From Polydactylus sextarius (taxonomy: Eukaryota; Chordata; Actinopteri; Polynemidae): DNA of 64,000 nt. Where the stretch lies: NCBI GenBank assembly GCA_016801845.1, contig CM028923.1, positions 13,250,679 to 13,314,678 of the forward strand, in the 5' to 3' direction. Each line of letters opens with the position of its first letter. Position 1 is the first letter of the stretch. Made by a program: the position numbers and the translations under genes. The notes beneath the pieces were generated by a model. That model was not told the DNA's origin. It worked only from the letters and a program-made list of their open reading frames with translations, and did not search any database. This document shows, in pieces, positions 1-12,086 of the stretch.

Positions 1-540
1 CCACCATCTCCTCCAGGAACAGACCCATCTGTCCGCTCTAGCCCCACAGCTAATTATCGGCAACCACAGAGACAAAAGCCTGGGTGATTAGGTTAAAGGC
101 ATTAATAGAAGTTCTTTTTTTTTTTTTTTTAGGTGGGGTGGGTGGGGGTAGGGCGGTTTTTGGTGACGCTGGTGTCACCGTGGGAGAAGAAGCGGGGGAC
201 AAGCCAAACTTCTCAGATGAATGATAACGATCGTCTCTAAAAAGATGAAGACTCACTCGTATAGATAAACCGGTGCACAGTGAAAAAAGCGTCACTGATA
301 GTTTTACTTGAATATTCAAAATGTATAAAAAACAAACTTGTGTAAAGAGTGAAGTTAAATTTGTTAAGTTAAGATATGAAAGTAAGTTGGGATTTCGCAT
401 AATATGGGGAAAACGCATGGGCACATTTGATAGAGCCCCATGTCTGGTGGATATAGCTTCCTACGATGTTTATAATATAGTTAATTGTTCTACTTCATAC
501 AATTACTACTTTTAAACGTGTTATTTGCCTGTTACTTAAG
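1..540. other. Upstream flank of e2f7, no gene recognised
   Basis: No open frame here resembles a known protein and none is bounded by convincing splice sites. It holds a T-run at about 113-130 followed by a G-rich stretch (roughly 132-155), and AT-rich sequence from 300 onward. In vertebrates the next gene on this side is usually NAV3; no NAV3 exon was recognised. Confidence 0.6.
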
Positions 541-554
541 TATCTGTTGTTCTA

Positions 555-870
555 TGTAAGTATATAAAGACGCTGACAAGACTTTCCCCGCCGCTCTTTT
601 AACTGCAATCGCTGAAAACTTGCAGCGGAGTGAGACCTCTGTCTCCTCCGTTTCAGCCTCGGATGCCTGGACAGAACGCGCCGGTTGCCCCGCCAACTTC
701 GGAGGCGTGTTAACAATTTTTGCCCATTGGTTGGAAGCCGAGGCGCGCACACGAGCACGGTAACGCTGATTGGTTGGAGGTCGGTGACGTCGTGGCCATC
801 TCGGCGCTGATTGGCTGCAGTGAGTCCGACGCCTGAGAGCGCCAGAAAACAAGCTTGAGCGGGTGATGCT
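555..870 (+). promoter_or_regulatory. e2f7: Probable e2f7 promoter with three CCAAT boxes and a CRE
   Basis: Three ATTGG motifs (inverted CCAAT) lie at 726-730, 769-773 and 810-814, spaced 43 and 41 bases apart, with a CRE-like TGACGTCG at 785-792 between the second and third. An E2F-like GC-rich motif (TTTCCCCGCC) sits at 583-592. Regularly spaced CCAAT boxes bound by NF-Y are common in promoters of cell-cycle genes, and E2F7 is known to be induced in S phase. The region lies directly upstream of the inferred non-coding first exon. Factor binding is inferred from motif matches only. Confidence 0.6.
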
Positions 871-1072
871 GTAGTCTCCCCGGGACAGTACAGGGAGTCC
901 GCTAACTGGACAGTCGTGTTTTCACCGGGAGGCTCATACTCAGGACTACCCGCTTATTTCGAAGAGGGAAATCAGCTGCTATGTCATTGTGAAGAAACTA
1001 CGCGCTGACACGTCTGTAATAACGGGCACGAAGCCTCAGTGGAGCATTTCATTCATTCAGCAGAAGAGACAG
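870..1072 (+). other. e2f7: e2f7 non-coding exon 1 (5' UTR)
   Basis: The sequence ends in a strong donor (CAG|GTGAGG at 1072/1073) and lies between the promoter motifs and the first coding exon. The transcription start is not visible, so the left edge is approximate. Intron 1 runs to the acceptor at 1597 (TTTTGCAG). Confidence 0.55.
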
Positions 1073-1613
1073 GTGAGGAGTTTTCCCTCCAGCAGTTTCC
1101 TCCTCACTAGCACTGAGTTGAGATGCGCTGGTCAGCTGAGCTAGTAATGCTAGCTAAGCAGCTAATTAATTACGATTATAAACTATAAATGTATTACAGC
1201 AATATGTTCGCTTTAACAGGCTCAGCTCCGGCTAATATGTTAGTGTGGACCTATATAAGTGTATTAAAGTTAGCAAAGTTGACCTGGTGCTACAACTTTA
1301 TTAGCAATGGCTAATTAATGTCTTGTAACAATTGACTTGACTAACAACTTGTGAAATGTGCTGCAGTCGACGGAGCTACGTTATTTTAGCATCAAACTAA
1401 ACTGAGAAGCTGGGAGTTTGGTTGTTAGCTTGCTACGAGCTAGTTAGCTGATTTTCTTTGCGCCAAATTCAGCTGGCGAGACGTCTGAACTTTTCTGAGC
1501 AGACTGAAACTTTAACTTCCTTAACTTCCCCCCACGCATCCTGCTATAACTATCTAGATCAGCTAATCTTTCTTCTATTTTCTTACTTCTTTTGCAGATT
1601 GTAGTTTTTCCTA

Positions 1614-4600
1614 ATGGAAGTTGAATGTTTGGCACTGAAGGACCTCACGAGTCCAAGGAAAAGTTTCACCGTGGGCTCGGAGGAGAGTGGGGGCCAGAAT
1701 GAACAAAAGGTAAGAAGTCACTGTTAGGTGTGGTCACTGTGTCTGTTTGATATGAGATCTCCAAAGCCAGGCTAAAATTATCCTCAGAGTAATATGATGT
1801 CACATCAGAGACACATAAAGGTCATTTAAGATGAGCCAGGGCCAGGCTAGAGAGAGAGACCAGAAAACTAAGATTAGAAAAAAAAATAGGAATCCAGGCC
1901 TTTAAGTGTTTAAAAACAGGTGGATTTGCTTTAAAGTACCTGATCTCTTATTTAAATACTTCACCCAGATTCACCAGCTGACCCAAGGCCTCTGTCCTTC
2001 TGTAATGTCAACATTTGACTTTATAAATAGAAGCCAATAGCAGCAGCATTTAAAGTGAAAGATCTACAAGTTTACTATCTGCATCACAGGAAAACATCTG
2101 CACAGAGAGGAGGAAATCTACACCGCTCAAATCAACAGAATCGTCCACAGTCCCTCCGCTACTAATAAACAGAAAGGGCACCACCCCCGACCTGACCCAC
2201 ATCACACCCATCAAACACCCGGTCCTGGCAGAGCCCTGGACACCCACGGCCAATCTGAAGATGCTGATCAGCGCTGCGAGTCCAGACATCAGAGACCGAG
2301 AGATGAAGAAGGTTCTCTTTAGGCCAATAGAAAACGAGAAGGAGAAGCCAGCAAGTCCAGAGGCTGTGATAGAGGATACAGAGGTGGAGGACTCATGTCA
2401 GGTTTGTTAAATGCTAAAATTCTGCATAATATACATTATGAAAAACCACACAGTTAGAGTTAGGGTTAATTCTCACCTTAAATTCCAACTGTGTTCCTGA
2501 CATCCATTAGTTTCTTATTTTTTGTTTAGTCTAATGGGGGTGAAAACAATTAGATTTCACTTTATTGGTTTGATAATGAAAATCTTCTCAAAAGGAAGCC
2601 AGAACTGCCAGAAACCTTGCACAGTTCACAGAGTAAACATTTTTTACCTTCAAATGAGTTGCATTAGCAGCTGAATTCTCAAGATAGGGAGTTTTTCCAT
2701 AACAAAAATGAAATCCCTCACTTATACCTGATGAAGTCATTTCATTTACAGCAGCAGCAGATGGAGCTTAAATTGGCCTGTGCTTTTGTGATACAGTTGT
2801 TTGTTTAATCAAAGTTTTTCCAGCCTCCATATCCTTGTAGAGAATGAGAATTAAATCAAGTTTAGTGTCTGGTTTCTTGGCAAAAACAACATATTGAAAA
2901 GTTATCATTATTTATATATATTTATGTACGTTTCTTTCTGTCCAGTTTGAAGCCGCAGACGACGAGGACGAGGCAGAGAAAAAGCCTAGCAGGAAGCAGA
3001 AGAGTTTGGGTCTGTTGTGCCAAAAGTTCCTGGCTCTTTACCCAGATTACCCACCGCCTCACAACCCCATCTGGATCTCACTGGACGAGGTGGCAACCAG
3101 TCTGGGTAAGAGCCAGAAATGTGGGAACAAAGAGGGTTTCACAGGGCAGATAGATGATTGTGACTAGAGTCATCTGTGCCATGTTGGAATTATAGCAAAC
3201 ACCTAATGGGAGGGAGATGATAATAGAAGCAATTAATGTCAATTTCATGAGCATTATTATGTTGTTTATTTGGCTTTAGCAGAAGTTGCTACGGAGGCCT
3301 TTTTATTACTGCGTTTAAATGAAAGAATGAACGTTCACTCAGTTTAATCAAAACGCTGACTGTTTAAACACATATTTCTGTCAGGAGTGGAACGGCGACG
3401 CATCTATGACATCGTCAACGTGCTGGAGTCCCTGATGATCGTCGGACGCATCGCCAAAAACAGCTACACCTGGTACGGGCGTCAACGGCTGGAGGCCACG
3501 CTGGAGGAGCTACAGCATCGAGGCCTGCAGCAGGGATACCACCTGCAGATGGAGATGGCTACAGAGGCCAGGGAGGCCGGGATTGGGCGCGAGGACGACG
3601 GTGGCGAAGGCGATGCAGGCAACGGTAATGATTATATATAAAACACAGTGTTTAGAATTACAAGGTGCCTGTGCTCTAATTTCCTTCTCATTGCACCTTC
3701 ACAGCTTTTATAATCGACCGTTTTAGTGGCCGCGATAAAACTAAAGGTTTATTGTTGCACTTACAGGATAAGATCACTTAAATGCTGTGCATGTAAGGAT
3801 TTAAGTGTAGTTTCATCTCAGGAGCAGACCCCACCAAATTAACCCTACAGCTAAATGATCATTCGCCCCCCGCCAGACATAAACATGCAGGGATGAATAC
3901 AAGCCTAGTTTCCATAGCAATCATTCCTTGACACACACACACACACAGCTTGTCATTAAGAGGTTGGGTTTGTTTTGTTGTGTGTGTGGCAGAATAATAG
4001 TGTCAATGACGACGAAGCGTTGGTTTACAAAAGGTAAATCCTGCTGACAAGCTTTGCTGCTCATTAAGTGGTTAAGGTCTGCTCAGAGTGTCGTGGCAGG
4101 ATGTGCACGGTGACCTCAGGCGCTTATATTAACACATGTAATGGCTGCCATCATCACCGAGCTGCAGGGCATCAAAATACATACAACAGAGAATGTGTCG
4201 CCAGGGCGCCGGCTGCATGTTTAACCATATCCAATCTCACGGTTTGTGATCAGAGGATAGTTTTTTGGAAATATTACACTTAAGCTCAAAATATGAAGAT
4301 CAAGATGCTGTAATATGAAAAGTGTAGAAATGGTCAGGACATCAAATCTACATAATATAAAATAAATGGTCCAGCTCTTCATTTCAGGATGGATTATGTA
4401 ACATTTCTTGCTGATGCAGTGACTCAGATTTCATTTGTAGATTGATGTTACACATTTTTACACAAATTTCTGTTGTTTGCAGCAGGTGGCAACAGGAAAG
4501 ACAAATCTCTTCGCATCATGAGCCAGAAGTTCGTCATGCTCTTCCTCGTGTCCAAAACTCAGACCGTCACTCTGGACGCCGCTGCAAAGATCCTCATCGA

Positions 4601-7600
4601 CGAGAGTCAGGACTCGTCGAGCCACAGCAAGTACAAAAGTAAGAACTCCAACATGACCCGACATACAGCAGTGTTTGGTACATTTAGGAACTCAAAACTA
4701 AACATCCCTGTAACTTCAGCTAAGGTGCGGCGACTGTACGATATTGCCAATGTCCTGACCAGCCTGGGCCTCATCAAGAAGGTGTACGTCCGCGAGGACA
4801 GAGGCAGGAAACCGGCCTTCAAGTGGCTCGGCCCGGTCGAATTCAGCAACTCTGGAAATGCTGGTAAGAATTCAAAGACACGGTGTATTTGAGGTTGGAG
4901 ACACTTTCAGTGACCTCTGTATTTGTCATCCATCTAACTCTGATCTTAACCTACAGGAAATACTGTGAACATGGCAGCTGTCAGTCCACCTGAGGCCACG
5001 CAGCCAATGGCGGGCCACGACCTCAGAAAAGCCAAGATAGCCCGCCACGCCTCTTTCAACATCACGCCGACGTCTGTGGCTGTTCAGCGGCAGGTCAACT
5101 CTGCCCCCAGCAGCCCACGACGAGAACTGATGGGTGAGAGGCAGCAACGTGAATTTTACATCATTTTGTTTCTACATCTACTTGTTGACACTTAATAACC
5201 ACATTGACTCTCTAACTCAGGTTTGCCAAATCAGCCTGTGGACTATTCCAGAAAGGTGACAAGCAACAACGCAGTGTGTCGACTGCAGTTTGGAAACAGC
5301 TCTGAGTGAGTTAAAACACACACACCTTTATAATCACCTTGGCCTCCTCTTTTAGATTTATCTCATGCAGCCCAGATTTACTGCACATAGCCTTTGTCAG
5401 CAGAGACTATCAGTGCCACTAAAGAGGATCCATAAGGGTAAACAGTGCAGCGGCTGTTTGTAGATAAAGCAAATATTGCAGAGAATCTGTTCAGAGTGAA
5501 GCTGCACCGTTACATTCAAATAGATAAAGTTGGTTTTTGGTTCCACGCTGGGCATTAAAAGCTGTTGACAGTGCATTAGTTATAAGCAGCTCAGCTTCAT
5601 ACACGTACTATTTCACACTCGTTGGAAGTATTTGCTTTGGCTGATGTGCTCAGTTAAAGCTTCATGTAACAGGAGCTGACTGCAGTGGATGTGAATTGTT
5701 ATTGTCTCCTATGAAAGTATATGTTGGCATCCTTAGATGCAGTACACAGTAGTTCCTGTTATTTCTACGGTCGAGCCGCTTGTGGCCAAACCCACAACTG
5801 CCCCAAGGCTGTGGCTGTTAAGTGTTTTTCGATGGAGGGGAGGGAGATAATGGGACGTGGAAGTGCGTGTTGAAAAGGGATATTTTACACTCGGAGCTGG
5901 GTAAAACTCTGTGGCAGCCCACAGGAGACATGTCAGGAAGGTTTTTTTATGGTTGGGAGGAGGCCAGTTAGAAATCTTGCACATCAGCAAGAGACATCAG
6001 AACGGCTTCATTTCAAGGCCATGCTGCACCACAGGAGGCGTTTCAGCAGCTTTACCTGAGTTAAAGCCTGAGCAAAACTTAGCCTCGACTGAAGTTAGTG
6101 GTAGCGAAAAAACATGTTGTTAAAAACAAATCTTTGACTTTGGAAAGATAATCTAGAGTTTTCAGTTTGTTTCCTCCTCATTTACTCTGAAATTGACACA
6201 GTACTTGCAAAGAACTGTGGATTAAGGCGTTTTAATCAGATTAATTTTCCTCATCTCACAGTAGAGATGCAGTGGAATTCAAACAGGACTATAAAAGTGA
6301 CTTTTTAGTTTATAGAACTATTAGATCAAAATGCTAACTGTAAAGTATTGTATGAGAAGGAGCTCAAGAGTCAGGGTTTGCTGTAGGAATCAAATCAAAT
6401 CTAAGATGAGAATTAAAGAGATTTCGATTCAATCTAGTAACTGAGTCCTAATTTCTTGCCCTTTCGTTTTCCTCCCCAGCAACCGTCCAAGTGCACCGCT
6501 GCAGCCTCGCACCTCCAGCAGCAGCAGCCAGATGCCTCCGTCCTCATCCGCCCCATTGGCGCCCGCCCCCCACCCCGAATACCTCCTCACCACCTCCGTC
6601 TCCTCCCCCTCCCCTCACTGCTTGGCCTACCTGCCCAGCCTGTCTCAGCCCTCGGTGGTGATGTTGTACAGGGCGCCGGATAAACCCGACCAGCAGGTGC
6701 CTGAAGGTCCAAGGTCGCCCATGATGGAGTCTGAGGAGAGGAGGAAGAGGAGGAGGGAGGACAGAGAAGAGGAGAAGGAAGAGGTGAAAAAGAAGAGAAC
6801 ATCTGGGTCAGAGGACTGTGACAAGCTGGTATGTTGACTCCTGGTGGTGATTCAAGATGGCGGATATATTTAAAATATAAACTGCTACATGTTAACTGAT
6901 TAGGACAACTCACCCCTGGTGTAATTATAGACTTTTATCACTAATGTATAGGATGTTTAATAATTAGAAATCCTCTGCAGTTAATCAGGCTGCACTATCC
7001 TAGTCCCATTTTTCATGCTATGATGGTCTTTTTAGAGAGGTTAGATTAAGAGAAGAGACTATCAGAGCTGCTCTTTTACCTCAGGGAAATTACTTGGCAC
7101 GAGTTGACTTGAGTGTTATTAGATGGGAGGAAGAGTTAATCAGTGTGGTATTTCTAGTCGCTGGGATTATAAATTGTGGCTCATTTTGATAGAAAACGTC
7201 ATTAAGATGCATTGAAGCTCCAGTTCGGTTTCATTTATTCCCAGCATGTTTTTTCTTTCCCTTCAGATTAAAAGGGAACCTGAGTGGGACGCAGAGGTCA
7301 CACCTCCTGCTCATCCCTCCAGAGCGATCGATGACGGTGTGGGTGGTAACAACGGCGAGGCTGCGCAGCCATCACACTACCTCTATGTACCCAACAATGC
7401 AGGTAAATACATGAACTGTTCAGCACTGTACAGCAGTTTTAGAACCTCATTACAATAGACATCAGACACAATGCAAAAACCGGTGTTGACAGGTTTCTGT
7501 GATCATTAGAGCTCTGCAACGAAGATTATTTAGACATTTTAATTCCACAGCATTAAGGAAATACCAAATTTATATCAAATGACAGTAGCTGGACTCAACC

Positions 7601-9254
7601 CGGAGACCTGGACCCACTTCCTCCTCAATTATTCAGGGATAATTCCAGCTATTTCTTACTTATTTTTTTCCCTGCAAAATTCTTCTGAATATTCTTCAGT
7701 CTAAGAGAGAAAGCATTCTGTGACCTGCTCACACTTCTCGTCTACACTGAGGCGGTAATTTGACTTGGGTCACAAATATACAACAAATTAAGCTGGTTAT
7801 GAACCAGCCAAGTCATCAACAACACAGCAAAATGCCTGTAATTGAGTTATTAGTTATGTTACATAGGTAAAGATACTCACAAAAACATATTGAGTCAAAA
7901 CAAAGAACAAGGACCTTGTTAAAGCACCTGTGTGTAATCTTGACAGAAGGTGCGTGTCACTATAAGTCATGTACTTCTGTTTACAACCTGTTTTCTTAAA
8001 ATCAACAGCATTTAATATTTTCTCCTCTACTTCTTCAGGTCTGAACAGCTTCAACTTCTTCCTCTCTGCTGGCCAGCCGTCCCCCAGTCTAGCACTTAAC
8101 GCCAATGGCGTTCCCACCCTGGCGGTTCCCTGCGTCCTTCTTCCCTCCACCGCCCTCTCCCACTACCCCCTGGTCCCCCAACAGCAGCAAGGCTCCGACA
8201 ACCAAACTAAAGTCAGCTTCAGCCTGCCTGCTGTGATGTCACCGGCGGCCTTCACTGTTGGAACAGCGCCTTACAGCCTGGCAGCCGCTTCTGACATCAG
8301 CTGGTCACCGGCGCCGTCACCGTCCACGCCAGAACAAAGCAGAGCGACACCGCGCTCACCCTCAGGTCCCAGACAGACCGTCAGCATCCACACACCAGAG
8401 CCACTGGTAAGATCTTCATTTGTGTTATGCTATTCCACATTGATGATTCATGCTCTATGAACATTAGTTTAGACTTAATTCGCCTTCATAATGATGCACA
8501 ACCTTTCCTGTATCAGCGTCTCGCGAAATGCCACAACAACAGCTTGACCCGAGGTTTCTCCCTCATTTACTCATCTCACCGGTTCAGGTTGACTAATCTC
8601 CAGGTCGTTAAATGGGGATTAATGTCCTCGTCCGCAAATACCCAACATAGCTCTGCTGGCATCGCTCTTCTTTAATCAGTTTTTTGGAGACTACCCACCG
8701 AGGCATCAGCAAATTAATGCAGCATTATAAACAACGGGACGAGTCAACAAGTGTAGCGTAATAATGCATAAATCCATTTTCACGTTTAACTTGAGATGAG
8801 TGATACTTTCATGAAAACAACTGGAAGCAGGGCCTGGAGGTTGTTACTGTTACAAGGATGGAAATAATTAATGGTGCTTTTGTTTGGTTCTGACACAGTT
8901 TATCTGTGTGGAGCTTTTTAAACCGTCATATTTGAAGTTACAAGAAAGAACCACTGAAGAAACTTCACTTCATACCAAACTGAAATGAAATAAAACTGAA
9001 GATCTATAGGAACCAGGAAGGAAGCGTTTAAGTTCTGTGATAAACATCAACAGGAAACGGTGTAAATATTCTCTTTCTCTCTCTCTCTCTCTCTACAGAC
9101 TCCACATACTCCCAAGGACACCACCACGTCCGCCTCTAAGGCTTTCTTCCAGACGCCGGGCAACCTGGGAAGTGTCGTCAGCGCCGTGCCGGCTGCCCGA
9201 AAAAGAGGCTCTGCACAGAGGAGGCTGGACATCGGCCACCCTCCCACAAGTTAG
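1614..9254 (+). CDS. e2f7: E2F7, atypical E2F transcriptional repressor (12 coding exons)
   Basis: Coding exons: 1614-1709, 2090-2401, 2946-3105, 3385-3624, 4483-4638, 4720-4863, 4957-5133, 5221-5305, 6480-6828, 7267-7402, 8039-8406, 9099-9254 (2379 nt, 792 aa; human is about 911). All introns are GT-AG and the phases agree. The start MEVECLALKDL matches the vertebrate E2F7 N-terminus. Residues ~100-130 carry the conserved NLKMLISAASPDIRDRE block. DNA-binding domain 1 lies at ~152-221 (ERRRIYDIVNVLESL) and domain 2 at ~274-363 (RKDKSLRIMSQKF, then KVRRLYDIANVL). Two such domains without a DP-dimerisation region define the E2F7/8 group, which represses E2F targets in the nucleus. KIARHASF (~400) matches the RHxSF motif of human E2F7. 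The C-terminus keeps FFQTPGNLG and SAQRRL. E2F7 is preferred to E2F8 because of the N-terminal similarity and the csrp2/zdhhc17 neighbours. Confidence 0.96.
2946..3624 (+). CDS. e2f7: e2f7 coding exons 3-4: first winged-helix DNA-binding domain
   Basis: Exons 2946-3105 and 3385-3624 are joined in phase 1 (G|GA, Gly190). They encode SRKQKSLGLLCQKFLALYP, the helix up to DEVATSLGVE, and the recognition segment RRRIYDIVNVLESL. After the domain the fourth exon becomes Glu/Gly-rich and loses similarity to mammals, as expected of the linker between the two domains. The intervening intron (3106-3384) is short and shows no other feature. Confidence 0.95.
4483..4863 (+). CDS. e2f7: e2f7 coding exons 5-6: second DNA-binding domain with an 81-nt intron
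   Basis: Exons 4483-4638 and 4720-4863 encode RKDKSLRIMSQKFVMLFLVSK through HSKYKTKVRRLYDIANVL to RGRKPAFKWLGPV. The junction (AAA A|CT AAG) rebuilds the family sequence YKTKVRRLYD exactly. The upstream acceptor is a tandem GCAGCAG: use of the second AG would start the exon at 4486 and delete one residue (Ala270). The internal intron, 4639-4719, is 81 nt, free of stops and in frame on both sides, so its retention would add 27 residues instead of truncating the protein. Confidence 0.93.
5306..6479 (+). other. e2f7: e2f7 intron between coding exons 8 and 9
   Basis: This 1.2-kb intron opens with GTGAGT and closes with a pyrimidine-rich CCTCCCCAG. I see no coding exon, RNA gene or recognised repeat in it. 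Confidence 0.7.
6829..9098 (+). other. e2f7: e2f7 late introns, including a (CT)n tract at the last acceptor
   Basis: Introns 6829-7266, 7403-8038 and 8407-9098 contain no recognised gene. A YY1-like AAGATGGCGG lies at 6854-6863. A (CT)n microsatellite at 9071-9095 forms the whole polypyrimidine tract of the last acceptor (CTACAG at 9098). Confidence 0.7.
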
Positions 9255-10775
9255 ATAGATGTCTGAGGAAAAAGGGAATATGCGGCTGACATTCACATGT
9301 TGGTCCTTTAAAAGAAAATTGGTTTCATGCCATTGGTGCTTTTTTTTTAAGTCGATCTCTTAATCTAGCAAACGACATGAAACAAATTCTCCCTAAAAGA
9401 TAGAACATTTTTAGGAAACGGTGAAATAAAAGTTTTGCTAATGACTAGATTTTTGCCAACATTAATGGTTGTTGTGTTCAAATGGTTCAGTTGCTGGCCC
9501 CGAATTTCACAGTGAATAAGTGAAAACAGTATTGCCAATGTAACAGTGCCCTCCTGTGGTGGGAGTCGGCCACTGCTGTATTTTTTTATTTCAGACAACC
9601 TTTCCCTTTCAGATGTGACCAAACTACCTAATTGTAATCTGAATCTTTATCCCCATCACTTTTGTATTATAGCCCAATCGCTATTTATATTTTAGCTAAT
9701 ATATGTCAATTACCACGACTGTAATGGAACATTAATGTTTTAGCACTAAGTTCATGATGAATGTAAATCTAACGTTGAAGTGATCGTGCTTAGTCCCCCC
9801 ACCCCACCCCCAGCAGGTTTTTGTTACATACATTATCAAGGTATGATTGGAATCGTATCAGCTGCTGATCACCGGTTTACATCAGCTCAGCTCAGACTTT
9901 GCTGTGAGGAAGAAAATCACTAAAGCCTTAAATGTTTACAACCAGAAAAGTATCACACGGAGCAGTTCTTTGGACTTGTTGATGCATTAATTTACTCATC
10001 AGGAAAAGGCAAATGTTATCGGTGCTGTGTGCGTTTTCACCGCCTTTCGCTCCGTTACTGGGAACTAAAGGACAATGTGACATGGGACGATGCTCTCAGG
10101 TATTTGAATACTTGTGGTTTTACTAGAAGTAGATTCTGGTAGGATATCAGAGTACTGTAAAGTTTTTTTTTATCCTTAAGTTATCCAGGGAGAAGTAGAC
10201 TGAGCTCATACACTTCGTTGTCTTTTTATTGTTGACGTTCATTAAAGTCCAACATGTTTGGAAGATTGACCAGTCTGCTCTTTGCTGGTGTCATTAGGAG
10301 GTTGACTGCCTTGACTAAAGGCATCTCACTGAGACAAGAGAGACTTATCGACAGTCCTCTGATAATAGACCCACTGACTTGCCTCCAGACAGCCCAGCCA
10401 AAAAAAACAAAACAAAAAAAAAAAATATTGGTGCTTTGTACAGGAATCAGTCAGGAGAGCTTAGCTACAGTCACGCCAAAGGGTGCACAGATAATCTGCT
10501 GTTATCAGTGGATGTGTAGTTATTAATGTACAGTTTTATGTCTAATTATTTGTATTTTTTTTTTTGTACATTATATTCATAGTGTCATTTAATAATTCGC
10601 ATGCAGAATATTAAATGCTGCTTCATTGTTTTGAGAATAATGATTGTTGCACTGCTCATGTTGGTAGGTGCATCTGCTGATCTGTGTGAACATGGAGCTG
10701 TTCCTGTCTGTAGTTACAGGCCTTCTGTATGACTTTGAAAAACTTTAATTAAAATTTATGATGCTGACCAGTTTT
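9255..10775 (+). other. e2f7: e2f7 3' UTR
   Basis: From the TAG stop onward the sequence is AT-rich and non-coding, with several ATTTA-like and T-rich elements. A first AATAAA is at 9425-9430 and a distal ATTAAA at 10748-10753, followed by a GT-rich stretch (GTTTTGTG, GTGTTCTTT) that fits a cleavage element. The long form is more likely because AU-rich sequence continues to that point. A C-rich tract lies at 9797-9812. Confidence 0.55.
10748..10753 (+). terminator. e2f7: Probable e2f7 polyadenylation signal (ATTAAA)
   Basis: ATTAAA is the commonest variant of AATAAA and is followed within about 25-45 bases by GT-rich sequence. An earlier AATAAA at 9425-9430 could give a short 3' UTR form. 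Confidence 0.5.
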
Positions 10776-12086
10776 GTGCAGAGTGTTCTTTCAGGTCAAC
10801 CAAATGCTGATAAATGTGGAGAGAAAACAGGGAAAACTGTTAGACTGAGTTTAAACAGACTTAGTTTTACAATAGAAGAAATGATAATGACATAAATGTT
10901 GACACACTGATTACAGTTTATCAATCTACGTATTTACAGATGCCAGTGATAATTCAGACATGGTGCTAATCAGGTTCTGGTGATCTGCTTCAACTGTAAC
11001 AATAATAACTGTTGACAGAAAGCAGTGATAATACAGAGCAACACTGAAGTACCCACTAAACAAAATACTTTAACACAAGAGCTGTGCTGTAAACCCAAAC
11101 TAGTTGACTTTACTCCTTAAACCTGTTGCCTGAACCTGTTTCAGTTTGAAACTAAACCATTCCAGTTTTTTTTTTTAAACATAGAAGCTTATATTAGTAG
11201 TCTTTACTCAAGATCATTAGTTAATATAACTTTGGTGGTTTAGGTCCACGTGGTGTAAAAACTCCAAAGGGTTTAAAGCAACAGGTTTCTATGTTTGGGT
11301 TTACAGTGTATAGTTCATGTTGCTGAAATTCCTTCACTTTAAGAGACTTTGAAGACCTACATGTGTCATTAGTTATATTAGTCAAAGTGTAAAATGACTG
11401 ATATGTGTCAGTTTTAAAAGTGACCACTTTACTAGTCTAGTTTTTTAGTATATGGGGCAGTTGAGGGAGTTTCTTGTTCAACAACTGACGGTTCAAAAAC
11501 TATAAATCCTGTTGATGAAGTCATCACACTGTGTGAAACAACACAAATTTATCTACAATTCAACATATGAACTGCTTATGTGAGGTGACAGATGTAGCAG
11601 CCTCTAGAGCTAAAGAATTAAGAAAAAGATGAAGCGTGTGAGGGGGCCACATTACTGATTTTGTGGGACTCACACTAATGACACATTCAACACAACAAGT
11701 GTGAGTCTCAGGTCAAATCAGGCTGATTGAGTCACATTTTAAAACACTTTCACTCACACGTACCATCTGTCAGAGGACATTAGCAACTAATCAGAGCTTT
11801 TATCTCAGCTTCCACATGGACGTGTTTGGCTGCCAAGAGGCATCTATCACTTTGAAACTCAGCAGATAGGACAATTAACTTTATATAGACAAATAGTTGA
11901 GCAGAATAGCTGCCATGATCTGTAAGCACTTTAGTGATCAGTAGCCACTGCTGTTATGTCACTACCTACTATGACTATCTCTGTAGTCATCATTTCTACT
12001 TCTACTACTGTTGAGATCTGGGAGTGTCTGTCAATTCAGAAAGTTGGCTGACTACTTCACACAAACTACACCAATAAACCACAACA

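Noticed and set aside
9071..9095. (CT)n tract as a GAGA-type regulatory element
   Set aside because: It lies immediately before an acceptor and is fully explained as its polypyrimidine tract.
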